From NCBI GenBank assembly GCA_017444165.1, contig JAFSXH010000280.1:1-28204 (forward strand): a stretch of DNA of 28,204 nt. The letters run 5' to 3'. A model generated the notes under the pieces. That model did not search any database, was not told the origin of the DNA, and saw nothing but the letters and a program-made list of their open reading frames with translations. The position numbers were made by a program, and so were the translations under genes. Numbering within the stretch: position 1 is the first letter of the stretch; each line of letters opens with the position of its first letter. Below, piece by piece: positions 15,177 through 23,320 of this stretch. The DNA is from a bacterium. Lineage in GTDB: Bacteria > Vulcanimicrobiota > Xenobia > Xenobiales > Xenobiaceae.

Positions 15177-16574
15177 TTAATCCTCCACTCTTTTTACTTT
15201 ATCACCATCAATATCGAACACTTCATCACTGAAGAGAGCGGTGGGATCGTCTACGTCTAACAGGTGATAGAGGCAGAACTCATAGCAAGGTCCCATAGGT
15301 GTATCTGAAGGAGAGAAGGGGAAAGCCAAATTTCCGGCAGTGGAGATTCTTCCCTCATATCCGTAGTGCAAGAAGGTGGAGCGAGTGATCGAGCAGACGG
15401 TATTGGCTTGTTCCTGGGTGTCGGCCAAAACTTCCATGACTATGCCCAATTCATGAGGCAGAGGATAATCGCCGTGCTCCAAATCGCCCATAACTCCGTT
15501 TTTACCGTAGATGTGGAAGAATACTTTACTCTTGCCTTGAGCATTCTCGCGCTCCAAGAGGTGTTCTACTCGATCTTTAACCTGTTGGCAAACTTCATCT
15601 ATCTTGCTGATCAAAATGGGATCGTGAGTGCCGCAGACGGAGATTGTGCGGTAACCGACACAGCGTGAACCTTCTAACTTAACCTGATACTTGGGGGTGG
15701 GTACGAACTTTGTTCCTCTGACCTCTACGCGCCCATCACCTAACTCGGTGAAGGTTACGTTGGTGAGATCTAAACTGCCGCCAGGGCCAGGGAGGTGGAA
15801 AGGATCGCTCTTCTCATAGAGCGTGTGAGCAGCGGTGGATTGGGCGGTAAATTTGCGTTCTGGACTCAAGGCCTGGAGTATGAAGGAGTCCTCTTTGAGT
15901 ATGCCTATCACAGAATCTGAACCAGATCCGGGAGTAGCCGCAATAGCCGCACACTCTAAGATCTTTCCCAAGTGGGTTGCTAAAGCGCGGTCATAACCTT
16001 CAGCTATGGGACGAGCGGAGAAACATGAGGGATCGTAACAGCGACCTCCCAAAATCACCTGACAACCTTTAGAGATCATCTTTTGTAATGGCTCAGGACC
16101 CATCTGCGCCACGATGTAAGGACACTGACGAACCTCTTCTTCAGTAGGTACGGGCTGATCATCCAGAGGAAGCAAGGCTCCCTCTTTGATACCCTTGACG
16201 ACCTCTTCTACGTCTACATCGGCGTAGACCACGCCCATGCGGAACTTCAAGTTCTCTTCCTTGGCAATCTCCTCAATTATGGCCCTGCACCAATCAACGT
16301 GAGGACGGGCTCCCGAACCGCCAGCCGTACCGATAACGATAGGTATATTCTTTTTTATACCGTTTACCAACATGGCGCGGAGATCGGACTTTACGCCCAG
16401 TCTGTCTGTAAAGGCCTTGCCCGCTCCCAAGTAGTAGGGGCCAGGATCGGTAGAACCAGCATCGACGGCGATTAAATCTGGATTCTCTTCAATGCCGCGC
16501 TGAAAGGACTCGGCGGGAAAACCATAACCTAAAATAGCGGTTGGCGATAAAATTTTGTACTCTTTCTTAGCCAT
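15177..16574 (-). CDS. AtuA family (DUF1446) protein, candidate mesaconate-acting enzyme subunit
   Basis: Protein of 465 aa of the acyclic terpene utilisation AtuA family (DUF1446). Conserved-looking blocks are VDAGSTDPGPYYLG (residues 37-50), GTAGGSGARPHVDW (82-95), LGGRCYDPSCFSA (175-187) and ATPGSGSDSV. There is no signal peptide or membrane helix, so it acts in the cytoplasm. The family was named for terpene degradation in Pseudomonas, where its reaction is unclear. Here it follows methylaspartase and is coupled to a DUF4387 gene. The methylaspartate route needs a hydratase turning mesaconate into citramalate, and no other enzyme gene is left in the operon, so this pair is a reasonable candidate. 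That is inference from position only. Confidence 0.85.
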   Translation of the reverse strand: MAKKEYKILSPTAILGYGFPAESFQRGIEENPDLIAVDAGSTDPGPYYLGAGKAFTDRLGVKSDLRAMLVNGIKKNIPIVIGTAGGSGARPHVDWCRAIIEEIAKEENLKFRMGVVYADVDVEEVVKGIKEGALLPLDDQPVPTEEEVRQCPYIVAQMGPEPLQKMISKGCQVILGGRCYDPSCFSARPIAEGYDRALATHLGKILECAAIAATPGSGSDSVIGILKEDSFILQALSPERKFTAQSTAAHTLYEKSDPFHLPGPGGSLDLTNVTFTELGDGRVEVRGTKFVPTPKYQVKLEGSRCVGYRTISVCGTHDPILISKIDEVCQQVKDRVEHLLERENAQGKSKVFFHIYGKNGVMGDLEHGDYPLPHELGIVMEVLADTQEQANTVCSITRSTFLHYGYEGRISTAGNLAFPFSPSDTPMGPCYEFCLYHLLDVDDPTALFSDEVFDIDGDKVKRVED

Positions 16575-16592
16575 CTTCTTGACTCCATCTAT

Positions 16593-17834
16593 TTAGTGAC
16601 GATGTTGCAACATAGCGCAAATTCTGGAGATCTCGTTGCGCACGATCATGAAGCCCTCATCGAAGCCCATGCCAGGTTTAGCTAAGAGACGCTCGGAGCG
16701 CACACCCATAGCTACGTGAACGCAGGCTTTGGCGGAAAGATCCGTCTCGTTGCAAGTTCCTCCTTGATAGGCTTCCATTCCGTGAGCTTTGCAGTACAAG
16801 ACGGCTTCAGCGGTGTTGTGCAGACTGCCCAGATCGGGTGTCTTAATCTGAACCATATGACAGCATTTAGCGTCTGTAAAGGCTACCACATCTTCGTAAG
16901 TGTTGCACCATTCATCGGCCACAGTCTTCACGCCGACACCTAACTTATCCAACTCTATCTTGAGGGCTAAGAGGCTATCGATCTGTTTCTGACGCTCGCC
17001 CATATCCATAGGCCCTTCGATGTAGAGCTGGAATGGTTTGGCCTGTTCTTCCAACTTGCCTAAGTAGGCGGCCATCTTTTTAGGATCGTGATCGAAGGCT
17101 AAACCTATTGTACCGTATACATCTATATGGAGATCGGGGTGATAATTGCTACGCGGGGCGAGCTTTTGAATGCGTTCGGACAACCACTTGACGTATTCAA
17201 GGAGCTTCTCACCTTGACGGCCTAACTTAGTTTCCACGTTGTTGATGAGGGCGTGGGGGAGAACATCTGCACCTTTTAAGATCATCTTATCGACATTGTT
17301 ATAGCGATCATCGCCCGATTGAGCGAAGATAGGCACTGGTTCGGCCACTAAAGGCAGACCGTATTCAGAAGCGACAACTTCGACCATGAGCTTATGTTGA
17401 GCTTTAGCCACAGCGTCTAAGATAGCTCCTGATAAACCGTAACGCACCGCTGTGTGCAAAGGTTTGCCATTGACTTGCATATGATCAAACTCAGCGGCCA
17501 ACTCCCTAAAGCTGGTCAATTCGCGGCCGATCAACTTAGGCACGATATGTTCTTGCATAAACGGAATGTAAGTTTGCGCTAAGAAGAGGGGATCGCGCCC
17601 TCCCGCTCCTGAGTACTGTACTGCCGCACAATCTCCCATAGCTACTTGGCCATCTTCCAAGAGGAGCATGACCGAGATAGATTCGCCCGATTGACGGATG
17701 GCAGAGAAACCAGGAGTCTGAGCTTGGCCCGTGTAGACGAAGCCATCATGATCTACTCCGCTCTTAATAGCCTTTTGATCATCAAAGAAAAAACCAGTGC
17801 GACCTGCCGATAGGCAGACATCAACTATACGCAT
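16593..17834 (-). CDS. mal: methylaspartate ammonia-lyase
   Basis: Removes ammonia from (2S,3S)-3-methylaspartate to give mesaconate; 413 aa, the same length as the Clostridium tetanomorphum enzyme. It is an enolase-superfamily protein. The metal ligands fall at Asp 238 (HIDVYGTIG), Glu 273 (IEGPMD) and Asp 307 (VADEWCNT), with His 194 (LPHALINNVE) and the catalytic base Lys 331 (VQIKTPDLG). These are the same numbers as known for the clostridial enzyme. The N-terminal domain contains the family block GDCAAVQYSGAGGRDPLFLA. It follows glmE by about 58 bases and precedes the AtuA gene by 18 bases. Confidence 0.98.
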   Translation of the reverse strand: MRIVDVCLSAGRTGFFFDDQKAIKSGVDHDGFVYTGQAQTPGFSAIRQSGESISVMLLLEDGQVAMGDCAAVQYSGAGGRDPLFLAQTYIPFMQEHIVPKLIGRELTSFRELAAEFDHMQVNGKPLHTAVRYGLSGAILDAVAKAQHKLMVEVVASEYGLPLVAEPVPIFAQSGDDRYNNVDKMILKGADVLPHALINNVETKLGRQGEKLLEYVKWLSERIQKLAPRSNYHPDLHIDVYGTIGLAFDHDPKKMAAYLGKLEEQAKPFQLYIEGPMDMGERQKQIDSLLALKIELDKLGVGVKTVADEWCNTYEDVVAFTDAKCCHMVQIKTPDLGSLHNTAEAVLYCKAHGMEAYQGGTCNETDLSAKACVHVAMGVRSERLLAKPGMGFDEGFMIVRNEISRICAMLQHRH

Positions 17835-17856
17835 TTAATTTACTCTCCTCTATTTC

Positions 17857-17888
17857 AATTACGAATTACGCATCAAAAATTACGAATT
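17857..17888 (-). repeat. two direct copies of AATTACGAATT in the glmE-mal gap
   Basis: The 11-base word occurs at 17857-17867 and again at 17878-17888, exactly 21 bases apart (two turns of the helix). It lies between glmE and mal. A related CTACGAATTTT lies just before the glmS start (about 21161-21171). It may be a protein-binding site or just an AT-rich repeat. Confidence 0.55.
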
Positions 17889-17892
17889 TATC

Positions 17893-19335
17893 TTAAGCTC
17901 TCGGATGTCCGACCAAGCGTCCTTTACTGACAGCATAAACATCATCAATCAACATGTGGTAAGATGGTTTGCGTCCTTCCTGCTGTCCTCTCTTCTCGAT
18001 CAATTCTCTGTGATAAGCCTTGACGTTGTCTGTGGCGGGGATATTGCCCCAGTCTAAGATCCTCACCGCTCCTAAACTGTCACGCACGGGCATAATCTTA
18101 CCCTTATTGAAACGCGAGGGAGCGAAAGGTACATCGATCAGGCCGCCGCTAAAAGCTCGTACACACGCTTGAACTAAATCGCCTTCACCCAACTTTATGA
18201 CGTTATCTAAGATAGTTCTGACCTCTTCTTTAATGAGATCTATCTCTGTTTGCAGAGCCTTTTCGCAGATAAAGACCTGTTCTGCTAACATATTGACTAC
18301 CTGTTTAGTGGCTTTTATGCCCTGCAAATTGGCCTCAGCTGTAGGAATGCCTCGCGCCTCGTGAGGGGTCTTTACTATAACTTTGGTAGCTTTGGAGAGA
18401 GCGGCGATAGCACTGCCCCAACTTATGACGGCGAAGGCTTTGGCTTCATCTTCAGGGAAGCCACCCATCCACTGATGGAAGACAGTCGTCAACTGATAGT
18501 CGGAGAAGTTGTACTTTTGGAAATATTCATGAGACAGCTCTCTCAAAGAGACTATGGCGGCAACATCTTGGACTAAGTTACCCAATTGGCCGTAACCCAA
18601 AGTTATGCAACGCACTCCCTGCTCCAAGGCCAAAAGTCCTTCAAGTATGGCCACGGCTGTAGAGATACAGGGCGGAACCAGAGAACCAGTCAGAGGTCCG
18701 AAAGGCTCGCGGTTGATACGTACCCCCTTCTCCTCGTAGTAACCGCAGAGGCGATCTACGTACTGCCAGGCCTTTAATGACAGCTCTAGAGGAACTTTCT
18801 TGGCGTAGGGGATGTTGTAGGAAATACCGCCGCCTTCGAAGGATGTAAAGCCTGCCGCTAAGGTTATCTCTGCCAAAAGGCGAGCGTCTGGCGTTCCGTG
18901 GCGCACCTGCAGGGGACGTTTGAGTGATTCAACCACGCGGCGACACTCTTTTACTCCGTGGTTTACAGCGGGAAAACCATTCAAAAGTGAGTGGCCTGCC
19001 TCTAGAGACCTCTCGATACCTTTCTGGGCCTCATCGTAGTGGTTTAGACGGGTGTAAGCATCGATGGTAGTTGGCAAGAGATCCGCTTCAGTCTCTAATT
19101 TCTGCAGAAGGGCGATATGCTCATCGACTAAGGCCACTCCAGCGCGAGGCTGTACTAAGACCCTGCCCTCAGAATCGGCCTCTTTCAAAACTTGAGTGAA
19201 CTTCTTCTCAGAGGGAATATTTTCGTGGTAATGGACAGCCTCTTTTAGGTCTACATCTTTGCCAGTGGGCCAGGCATTTAAAACCTCTGCTCGTTCTGCA
19301 AAAAATCTTTCCTCAGATATAAAATTAGCTTCCAT
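17893..19335 (-). CDS. glmE: glutamate mutase epsilon subunit
   Basis: Catalytic subunit of adenosylcobalamin-dependent glutamate mutase (480 aa; the clostridial subunit is about 483). It converts L-glutamate to (2S,3S)-3-methylaspartate by a radical carbon-skeleton rearrangement. Arg 64 (QPRAGV), Arg 96 (AYTRLNHY) and Arg 145 (VRHGTPD) appear to correspond to the three arginines that hold the substrate. Other family blocks are EGGGISYNIPYAK, GPLTGSLVPPCI and KTPHEARGIPT. The start is ATG at 19335, preceded by a full AAGGAGG. It lies between glmL and mal in the operon and needs GlmS for cobalamin binding. Confidence 0.98.
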   Translation of the reverse strand: MEANFISEERFFAERAEVLNAWPTGKDVDLKEAVHYHENIPSEKKFTQVLKEADSEGRVLVQPRAGVALVDEHIALLQKLETEADLLPTTIDAYTRLNHYDEAQKGIERSLEAGHSLLNGFPAVNHGVKECRRVVESLKRPLQVRHGTPDARLLAEITLAAGFTSFEGGGISYNIPYAKKVPLELSLKAWQYVDRLCGYYEEKGVRINREPFGPLTGSLVPPCISTAVAILEGLLALEQGVRCITLGYGQLGNLVQDVAAIVSLRELSHEYFQKYNFSDYQLTTVFHQWMGGFPEDEAKAFAVISWGSAIAALSKATKVIVKTPHEARGIPTAEANLQGIKATKQVVNMLAEQVFICEKALQTEIDLIKEEVRTILDNVIKLGEGDLVQACVRAFSGGLIDVPFAPSRFNKGKIMPVRDSLGAVRILDWGNIPATDNVKAYHRELIEKRGQQEGRKPSYHMLIDDVYAVSKGRLVGHPRA

Positions 19336-19359
19336 AGATCGCGCCTCCTTACAGATTTC

Positions 19360-20727
19360 TTAAAGCAAACTTTCTAAAGCGGTATTTACAGCTAATAAAC
19401 GATAATCTTTAACTAAATTACCCAGGAGTGGGAATATGTAATCTTTGTCCCTGACATACTTGAACTCTTCTGGTACCAAGAGGAAACTGTCGGGGGTATC
19501 TGTGCGCTTGAGAACATCGGGGATAGTGAAATTTTCAATTTTGGAGAGATAACCGCCTGAACCAATGATGGTAGAGACCTGGCGGAGATCCTTACCCTCC
19601 TGCACAAAGGCTTCTCCCATAGCTGTAAAGACGCGCCTCAATTTACCAGCGTGGCGGCGCAGGGCCTCTCCCACACAAGCACCAGCTAGAGCGGCATCGA
19701 AGGCCTTTTCTTGTTTGCTCTCTCCTAAATAAGATGTGTCTTTGTCTACTTTGTCGACAAATTCGGCCATCCCCTCGATCTTTTGCAGATAAGGAGCAAC
19801 CTTGTAAGTAGAAAGAGCGGAGACGCGCATACCCAGATCGCCTTCTACCGTGCGTTTTACTTCAGGCTCTGGCAAGCCTCGGAACATCACGCTCTCCAGG
19901 GACTTAACAGCTTTACTGCAGGAGTAGACATCTGTAGTAGCCCCACCCATATCGAGGAGCATGAACTCTCCAAATTCGGGCTTAACTTCATGAATTGCCT
20001 CGACTAAACTCAGGACAGCAAAAGGTGTAGGATTGGGATCGTGTCCTATCTTATCGACCACTGTATTTAACCCGCGCCCCTTAACTATGCGGCGCAAGAA
20101 TATATCTCTAATTATATCTCGCGCTTGATCTGTGTTAGTACGATCTAATTCTGGCAGAATGTTCTCTGCCAGATGCACCTCAAAGTTGCGAGAACTGAAA
20201 AGTTCTTCAACCTCATCGGCTAAAACACTATTCCCCGCGTAGATTAAAACAGACCTTTTAGAGAGGATCTCACTCTTTGCTAAAATGCGGCTATTGTGCT
20301 GGACGTACGCTTCATTGCCCCCTTCAGTACCGCCAGAGAGCAGAATTATATCTGGCGGGGCCGCTTCTAAGGAAGATACATCTCTCTTAGTGAGCTTGTA
20401 AGCGTAAACTTTATCGATACGTCCACCCGCTGAAAGGGCTGTGAGCTTAGCGGCTTTGAGCGTTAAAGCTGGAACTATGCCTAGGGCAGCTATTCCCAGT
20501 CCACCTTTAGCTGAAGAAGAAAAGTATACAGGTACACCACTCAGATCCGTCGTTCCTAAACTGGTAAGTTGAGAACAGACCTCGTTAAACCCATTAGGCA
20601 GATAATCAACAGTGGTAGGATGGACAGCTCGAGACTCCAAACGGAAAGAGTTGTCTCCTTCTTGCCAGCTGAACAGAGCTCCCTTTGTGTAAGTTGAACC
20701 TATGTCGATAGAGATTACGTAATTCAC
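19360..20727 (-). CDS. glmL: GlmL/MutL, glutamate mutase reactivating ATPase-like protein
   Basis: Protein of 455 aa of the MutL (glutamate mutase accessory) family, with the actin/Hsp70-type ATPase fold. The phosphate-1 loop is ISIDIGSTYTKGALF (residues 5-19), a second phosphate loop is MLLDMGGATTDVYS near 252, and an adenosine-site-like IIGSGGYLSKIE is near 385. By analogy with reactivating factors of other B12 enzymes it probably exchanges damaged cobalamin on the mutase. Its start overlaps the glmS stop by four bases, so synthesis is coupled to the cobalamin subunit. Confidence 0.95.
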   Translation of the reverse strand: MNYVISIDIGSTYTKGALFSWQEGDNSFRLESRAVHPTTVDYLPNGFNEVCSQLTSLGTTDLSGVPVYFSSSAKGGLGIAALGIVPALTLKAAKLTALSAGGRIDKVYAYKLTKRDVSSLEAAPPDIILLSGGTEGGNEAYVQHNSRILAKSEILSKRSVLIYAGNSVLADEVEELFSSRNFEVHLAENILPELDRTNTDQARDIIRDIFLRRIVKGRGLNTVVDKIGHDPNPTPFAVLSLVEAIHEVKPEFGEFMLLDMGGATTDVYSCSKAVKSLESVMFRGLPEPEVKRTVEGDLGMRVSALSTYKVAPYLQKIEGMAEFVDKVDKDTSYLGESKQEKAFDAALAGACVGEALRRHAGKLRRVFTAMGEAFVQEGKDLRQVSTIIGSGGYLSKIENFTIPDVLKRTDTPDSFLLVPEEFKYVRDKDYIFPLLGNLVKDYRLLAVNTALESLL

Positions 20728-21158
20728 TGCTCTGGAAAACGCTCTTGAATATCTTCTTTTAATAGTTTCACTACTTCTTGGAGATCAGATTCTGGAGTGA
20801 AGACTCTATCGAAACCCATATTTTTAAATTTGGCCTCGGTTTGAGCGTAATCGACTTTACCGATAACCAGGTTTCCTCCAACATAGAGGATTATGTCGTC
20901 TAAACCGCGCTCGATACAGCGTTCCCGCATACCCTCGCAGTCTAATTCACCCTGACCGTACAGTGAAGAAACCAAAATAGCCTTTGCATTAGTCTCGATG
21001 GCCGCATCGATATACTCATCTTGAGAGACCATAACTCCCAAATTTACTACGTTAAAACCGCCCTCTGTAAAGACACGGTACAAAATAGCATTGCCGACTG
21101 CGTGACAATCGGAACCTATAACACCCAACACGATAGTTGATCTTTTATCTGTAGACAT
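20724..21158 (-). CDS. glmS: glutamate mutase sigma subunit (cobalamin-binding)
   Basis: Small B12-binding subunit of glutamate mutase, 144 aa. The base-off/His-on motif DxHxxG is present as Asp 17, His 19 and Gly 22 (GSDCHAVGNAIL); His 19 would coordinate cobalt. The other cobalamin-domain blocks, VSSLYGQGELDCEGMR and LYVGGNLVIGK, are intact. It is the first gene of the operon. Its ATG lacks an obvious ribosome-binding site, and a strong hairpin with a U-run ends only about 18 bases before it, so expression is likely controlled in the leader. The symbol glmS here means the mutase subunit, not the glucosamine synthase of the same name. Confidence 0.97.
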   Translation of the reverse strand: MSTDKRSTIVLGVIGSDCHAVGNAILYRVFTEGGFNVVNLGVMVSQDEYIDAAIETNAKAILVSSLYGQGELDCEGMRERCIERGLDDIILYVGGNLVIGKVDYAQTEAKFKNMGFDRVFTPESDLQEVVKLLKEDIQERFPEQ

Positions 21159-21172
21159 AACTACGAATTTTA

Positions 21173-21223
21173 GAGTAAAAAAAAGTTAGTCCTGCTTGCA
21201 TAAGGCAAACGATACTAACTTTT
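21173..21223 (-). terminator. hairpin with U-run in the glmS leader (candidate attenuator)
   Basis: On the minus strand AAAAGTTAGT pairs perfectly with ACTAACTTTT (10 bp). Inside is a second stem, GTTTGC/GCAAGC, with a five-base loop, and the structure is followed by eight T. It ends about 18 bases before the glmS ATG, leaving no room for a promoter in between. The operon must therefore be transcribed through it, which is the arrangement of an attenuator or riboswitch expression platform. No known ligand-binding domain was seen upstream. Confidence 0.7.
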
Positions 21224-21290
21224 GGCATATTTTTTAGATAGCTGGAAATTTTAGTTTAGTTTTTTAGCTGAGTGAAATATTTATTACGTT

Positions 21291-21334
21291 GGTTTGATCG
21301 AGCAGAAGAATTACTAATATATCGATTTTAGTTT
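21291..21334 (+). pseudogene. remnant of a second pilin gene 3' end
   Basis: 40 of 44 bases match 21900-21943, the last codons, stop codon and trailing bases of the pilin gene. In frame it reads GLIEQKNY-stop against GLIEQNKF-stop. Just upstream, similarity fades after a shared CTGAGT. There is no start, signal or helix, so this is the tail of a deleted or decayed tandem copy. The rest of the 312-base gap between glmS and the pilin holds the glmS leader hairpin and the pilin promoter. Confidence 0.72.
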
Positions 21335-21352
21335 TTTAGCCAATTTTAAATC

Positions 21353-21381
21353 TTGACAAGCAGTGCAATATCATGTAGTAT
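21353..21381 (+). promoter_or_regulatory. sigma-70-type promoter of the pilin gene
   Basis: A perfect TTGACA (21353-21358) and TAGTAT (21376-21381) are separated by 17 bases. The start of transcription would lie near 21388, giving a leader of about 80 bases before the pilin ATG. Confidence 0.78.
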
Positions 21382-21470
21382 TCACTCAGACTGATAGACG
21401 TATTTGATGGTTTTCACCTTTTTGTTGTCTGTCAATGTTATTATAGATGTTTATGTTTGGAGGAGTTTCA

Positions 21471-21926
21471 ATGTTCCGTTCTTCTCGTAAAGGTTTTACT
21501 CTAATTGAGCTCATGATCGTTATCGCTATTATCGCGATTTTGGCTGCTATCTTGGTTCCTAACTTCATTCGTGCCCGTGCCCAAGGTCAGTTGACTTCTT
21601 GTAAGTCCAACCTCAAGAATATGGCTACTGCTTTGGAAATGTATTCCACCGACCACAATGGTCAGTATCCTATCAGTGGTAGCTGGAGTGCTTCTAACAG
21701 CATTAACCGTCAGTCGGCTTCTGGTGGTATACTTGGTGCTTATTTGAAGCAAATGCCTACCTGCGCTGGTAGCGGTACTTCTAGCTATGAGTACACTTCT
21801 ACTCACAATCCTGATACCTACACCTTATGGTGCAAGGGTACCAACCACGTTGCCGCTGGTTTGACCGATAGTAACTATCCTGAGTACGATGCTTTCATCG
21901 GTTTGATCGAGCAGAATAAATTCTAA
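21471..21926 (+). CDS. type IV pilin-like / GspG-like prepilin
   Basis: Prepilin of 151 aa. The class III signal is MFRSSRKG|FTLIEL: prepilin peptidase should cut after Gly 8, leaving Phe 1 and Glu 5, followed by the hydrophobic helix MIVIAIIAILAAILVPNFIR. The globular part begins CKSNLKNMATALEMYSTDHN and has three cysteines, so one disulfide is likely. The start is the ATG at 21471, with GGAGGAG six bases or so before it; a frame-open ATG at 21447 would add MFMFGGVS and lacks such a site. It has its own strong promoter and terminator and lies before pilM, so it is the likely major or a minor pilin of that machine. Confidence 0.93.
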   Translation: MFRSSRKGFTLIELMIVIAIIAILAAILVPNFIRARAQGQLTSCKSNLKNMATALEMYSTDHNGQYPISGSWSASNSINRQSASGGILGAYLKQMPTCAGSGTSSYEYTSTHNPDTYTLWCKGTNHVAAGLTDSNYPEYDAFIGLIEQNKF

Positions 21927-21951
21927 TATATCGATTGTAGTTTAGTATGAT

Positions 21952-21980
21952 GGGAGTCCCTAGCGGGGGGCTCCTTTTTT
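21952..21980 (+). terminator. intrinsic terminator after the pilin gene
   Basis: GGGAGTCCC and GGGGGGCTCC form a GC-rich stem around TAGC, followed by seven T. It isolates the pilin transcript from the pilM operon. The remaining 155 bases before pilM are AT-rich and hold no gene; a promoter must lie there but I cannot place it with confidence. Confidence 0.88.
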
Positions 21981-22137
21981 GTGACCAAATAGGACTGGAT
22001 ATTATTCATTTTTTGCTGGTTTCAAATTTAATTTAATAACTTTTGTTCTTAAAGGTTTTTGTTCTGTTAAATAGAAACGCGGATTAATGTGTCTGTCTCG
22101 TGTCTTGAGTATGTGCAAAGAAGGGAGGTGCGGTTGA

Positions 22138-23265
22138 GTGGATTTTCTAGGTAAGTTTTTTAAACAGTTATTCAACAAAGAGAGAGAAGAATTTTACGGA
22201 ATAGATGTCGGTAGCAGTACTATAAAGATTGTTAGTATTGCGAAAAGTGGCAAGGGTTTTGAGTTTACGCGCTGTGCTGTATGTCCTACACCTCCTGCAA
22301 CAGTTAAGAATGGTTCTGTAGTTGATGCTCAATCTTTGAGCGATGTCATTCGTGAAATATTAAAAGATAATGGCTTCCCTGTCGATAGTCGGGTTGTGGC
22401 TTCTGTTTCTGGGCAGTCCGTCATTGTCAGACCGATACATATGCCCAAGATGTCGAGTAAAGAATTGAAAAGTGCTATAAAATATCAAGCTGATAATTAT
22501 TTGCCTTATTCTCCAGATGATGCTTTAATTGATGGAATAATAATTCGTGATACTTTGCCTGAAGAGCCTAATCAAATGGAAGTCCTTTTTGTAGCCGCTC
22601 CACAGGAAATTTTAACTAACACCAGAGAACTTATAGAACTTGCTGGTGCTACTGTCGAATCTGTTGATTTAGAACCATTTGCTATACTTAGAGCTCTAAA
22701 TGAAAGCAATCCTGAACTTTGTGCTAGTGATAAAAATATTGCTGTGGTTAATTTAGGAGCTTCTTTTGGAAGTATAAGCGTATTTAAAAATGGTACTCTT
22801 CGTCTCAGCAGAACTATTTCTGTGGCTGGTAATGATTTTACTAAAGCATTAGGTAAAGAATTGAATTTATCTTTTGAAGAGGCTGAAAAATTCAAAATTG
22901 AGAAGTGTGTAGTCTTGGTCGGTGAAAACTCCGAGCCTGTGTCTCCAACTACACAACGTGCTTTTAAATATATTTTGCCTGTTTTAGAAGAGTTGGGGAA
23001 GGATATTAAGCGTTCCATAGACTATTATCAGTCTCGAAAACAAGATGAGTCGGTAGATGTCATTATTCTGTCTGGTGGTGCAGCCAGGTTGAAAAATATC
23101 GATGTCTATTTGTCAGATAAGTTAAATATCGAGTGTCATATAGCGAATCCATTCAAGAATATTTCGATTGCGAATGTTCAGAATGTTGCCGCTGGTGAAC
23201 TCGAGGTACTTGCGCCTATGGTTATGGTTGCAGCTGGTCTGGCATTGAGGAAGGTTAATGCTTGA
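22138..23265 (+). CDS. pilM: type IV pilus assembly protein PilM
   Basis: Cytoplasmic actin-like (FtsA-fold) protein of 375 aa that binds the N-terminal tail of PilN and links the cytoplasmic pilus motor side to the inner-membrane complex. The nucleotide-binding blocks are YGIDVGSSTIKIVSI (residues 19-33), VVNLGASFGSISVF (about 203-216) and IILSGGAARLKNIDVYL (about 309-325). The start is GTG at 22138, with GGGAGG nine bases before it. It begins the pilM-pilN-pilO-pilP run. Confidence 0.96.
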   Translation: MDFLGKFFKQLFNKEREEFYGIDVGSSTIKIVSIAKSGKGFEFTRCAVCPTPPATVKNGSVVDAQSLSDVIREILKDNGFPVDSRVVASVSGQSVIVRPIHMPKMSSKELKSAIKYQADNYLPYSPDDALIDGIIIRDTLPEEPNQMEVLFVAAPQEILTNTRELIELAGATVESVDLEPFAILRALNESNPELCASDKNIAVVNLGASFGSISVFKNGTLRLSRTISVAGNDFTKALGKELNLSFEEAEKFKIEKCVVLVGENSEPVSPTTQRAFKYILPVLEELGKDIKRSIDYYQSRKQDESVDVIILSGGAARLKNIDVYLSDKLNIECHIANPFKNISIANVQNVAAGELEVLAPMVMVAAGLALRKVNA

Positions 23266-23320
23266 TGCTATGTGAAGGTTGCACAAATAACCAAGCAGAT
23301 ACTCCAAAGGGAGGTGCATG

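Noticed and set aside
21291..21334. Silent pilin cassette for antigenic variation
   Set aside because: The repeated tail is only 44 bases and lacks variable coding sequence. A decayed tandem copy is the simpler reading.
21159..21446. Cobalamin riboswitch upstream of the B12-dependent glutamate mutase operon
   Set aside because: I looked for a B12-box sequence on the minus strand and found none. Only the terminator-like hairpin is supported.
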